From NCBI GenBank assembly GCA_009780445.1, contig WRAA01000141.1:1-5627 (forward strand): a stretch of DNA of 5,627 nt. The letters run 5' to 3'. This DNA comes from Defluviitaleaceae bacterium (lineage in GTDB: Bacteria; Bacillota; Clostridia; Lachnospirales; WRAA01). The position numbers were made by a program, and so were the translations under genes. The notes beneath the pieces were generated by a model. That model was not told the origin of the DNA. It was given only the letters and a program-made list of their open reading frames with translations, and ran no database searches. Below are positions 5,535 through 5,627 of this stretch, in pieces (the first letter of the stretch is position 1; every line of letters starts with the position of its first letter).

Positions 5535-5627
5535 CAAACGCAGGATTTTTGCGTAAGTGCTAGGAATGAGGGACGACGCGTACACCGGTTGCATGGGCGA
5601 GCAGTTCGGCGTTAGCCGAACGACCAG
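5535..5627. other. Right-edge non-annotated sequence with stem-loop and possible start of a plus-strand regulator
   Basis: No gene is confirmed here. GTTCGGC (5604-5610) and GCCGAAC (5615-5621) form a perfect 7-bp stem with a GTTA loop, and ACGCA/TGCGT (5538-5542/5550-5554) a smaller one. On the plus strand a frame opens after the TAA at 5554-5556, with possible starts GTG 5557, ATG 5566 and ATG 5593, and ends at the edge with GEQFGVSRTT, which resembles the recognition helix of GntR- or LacI-type regulators. No good ribosome site precedes any of these starts. The minus strand is open for 37 codons, ending at the TGA at 5516-5514, with no recognisable domain. Alternatives are a divergent regulator of the kdu genes or part of a dispersed structured repeat. 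Confidence 0.3.

Noticed and set aside
5514..5627. 37-codon open frame on the minus strand entering from the right edge
   Set aside because: The peptide has no recognisable domain, is short, and overlaps stem-forming sequence; it is more likely non-coding.

Overview
All six recognisable genes lie on the minus strand and read right to left: kduI, kduD, the three genes of a TRAP transporter (dctP, dctQ, dctM), and the first 213 codons of a phosphotransacylase (Ptb type) that runs off the left edge. The window reads as a bacterial uronate-catabolism and uptake locus. The host is most likely a GC-rich anaerobic Firmicute (Clostridia-like). This rests on the TRAP binding protein being a lipoprotein with a classical lipobox, on strong AGGAGG/GGAGG ribosome sites, on sigma-A-type promoters in AT-rich gaps, and on a Ptb-type fermentation enzyme. 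Taxonomy is inference only.

Layout from right to left. 5407-5627 is a 221-base stretch with no confirmed gene. It holds a good kduI promoter next to the gene. Its outer part (about 5535-5627) contains a perfect 7-bp stem-loop and, on the plus strand, a short open frame resembling a DNA-binding helix. It could be the start of a divergent regulator or part of a dispersed repeat. 4564-5406 is kduI and 3758-4552 is kduD, 11 bases apart. 3614-3757 is a promoter-bearing gap with an extended -10 promoter, a pair of 9-base direct repeats over the -35 and -10, and a leader hairpin. 2558-3613 is dctP. 2459-2557 is a gap with two strong hairpins but no convincing U-tract. 1949-2458 is dctQ and 658-1959 is dctM, overlapping by 11 bases. 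After 18 bases comes the ptb-like gene, whose best start codon is ATA, not ATG, GTG or TTG.

Functional model. The TRAP system (extracytoplasmic lipoprotein DctP, small membrane subunit DctQ, large channel subunit DctM) probably imports a hexuronate or unsaturated uronate using an ion gradient. KduI isomerises 4-deoxy-5-keto-uronate, the product of pectin or glycosaminoglycan lyase breakdown, and KduD reduces the result to 2-keto-3-deoxygluconate. The kinase and aldolase that would take this to pyruvate and glyceraldehyde-3-phosphate are not in the window. The downstream phosphotransacylase would convert an acyl-CoA to an acyl phosphate for ATP formation, a possible link between uronate degradation and fermentation. 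No RNA genes, CRISPR arrays or transposase genes were seen. Nothing here is clearly a new system; the most unusual points are the ATA start, the hairpin and duplication between dctP and dctQ, and the right-edge sequence.
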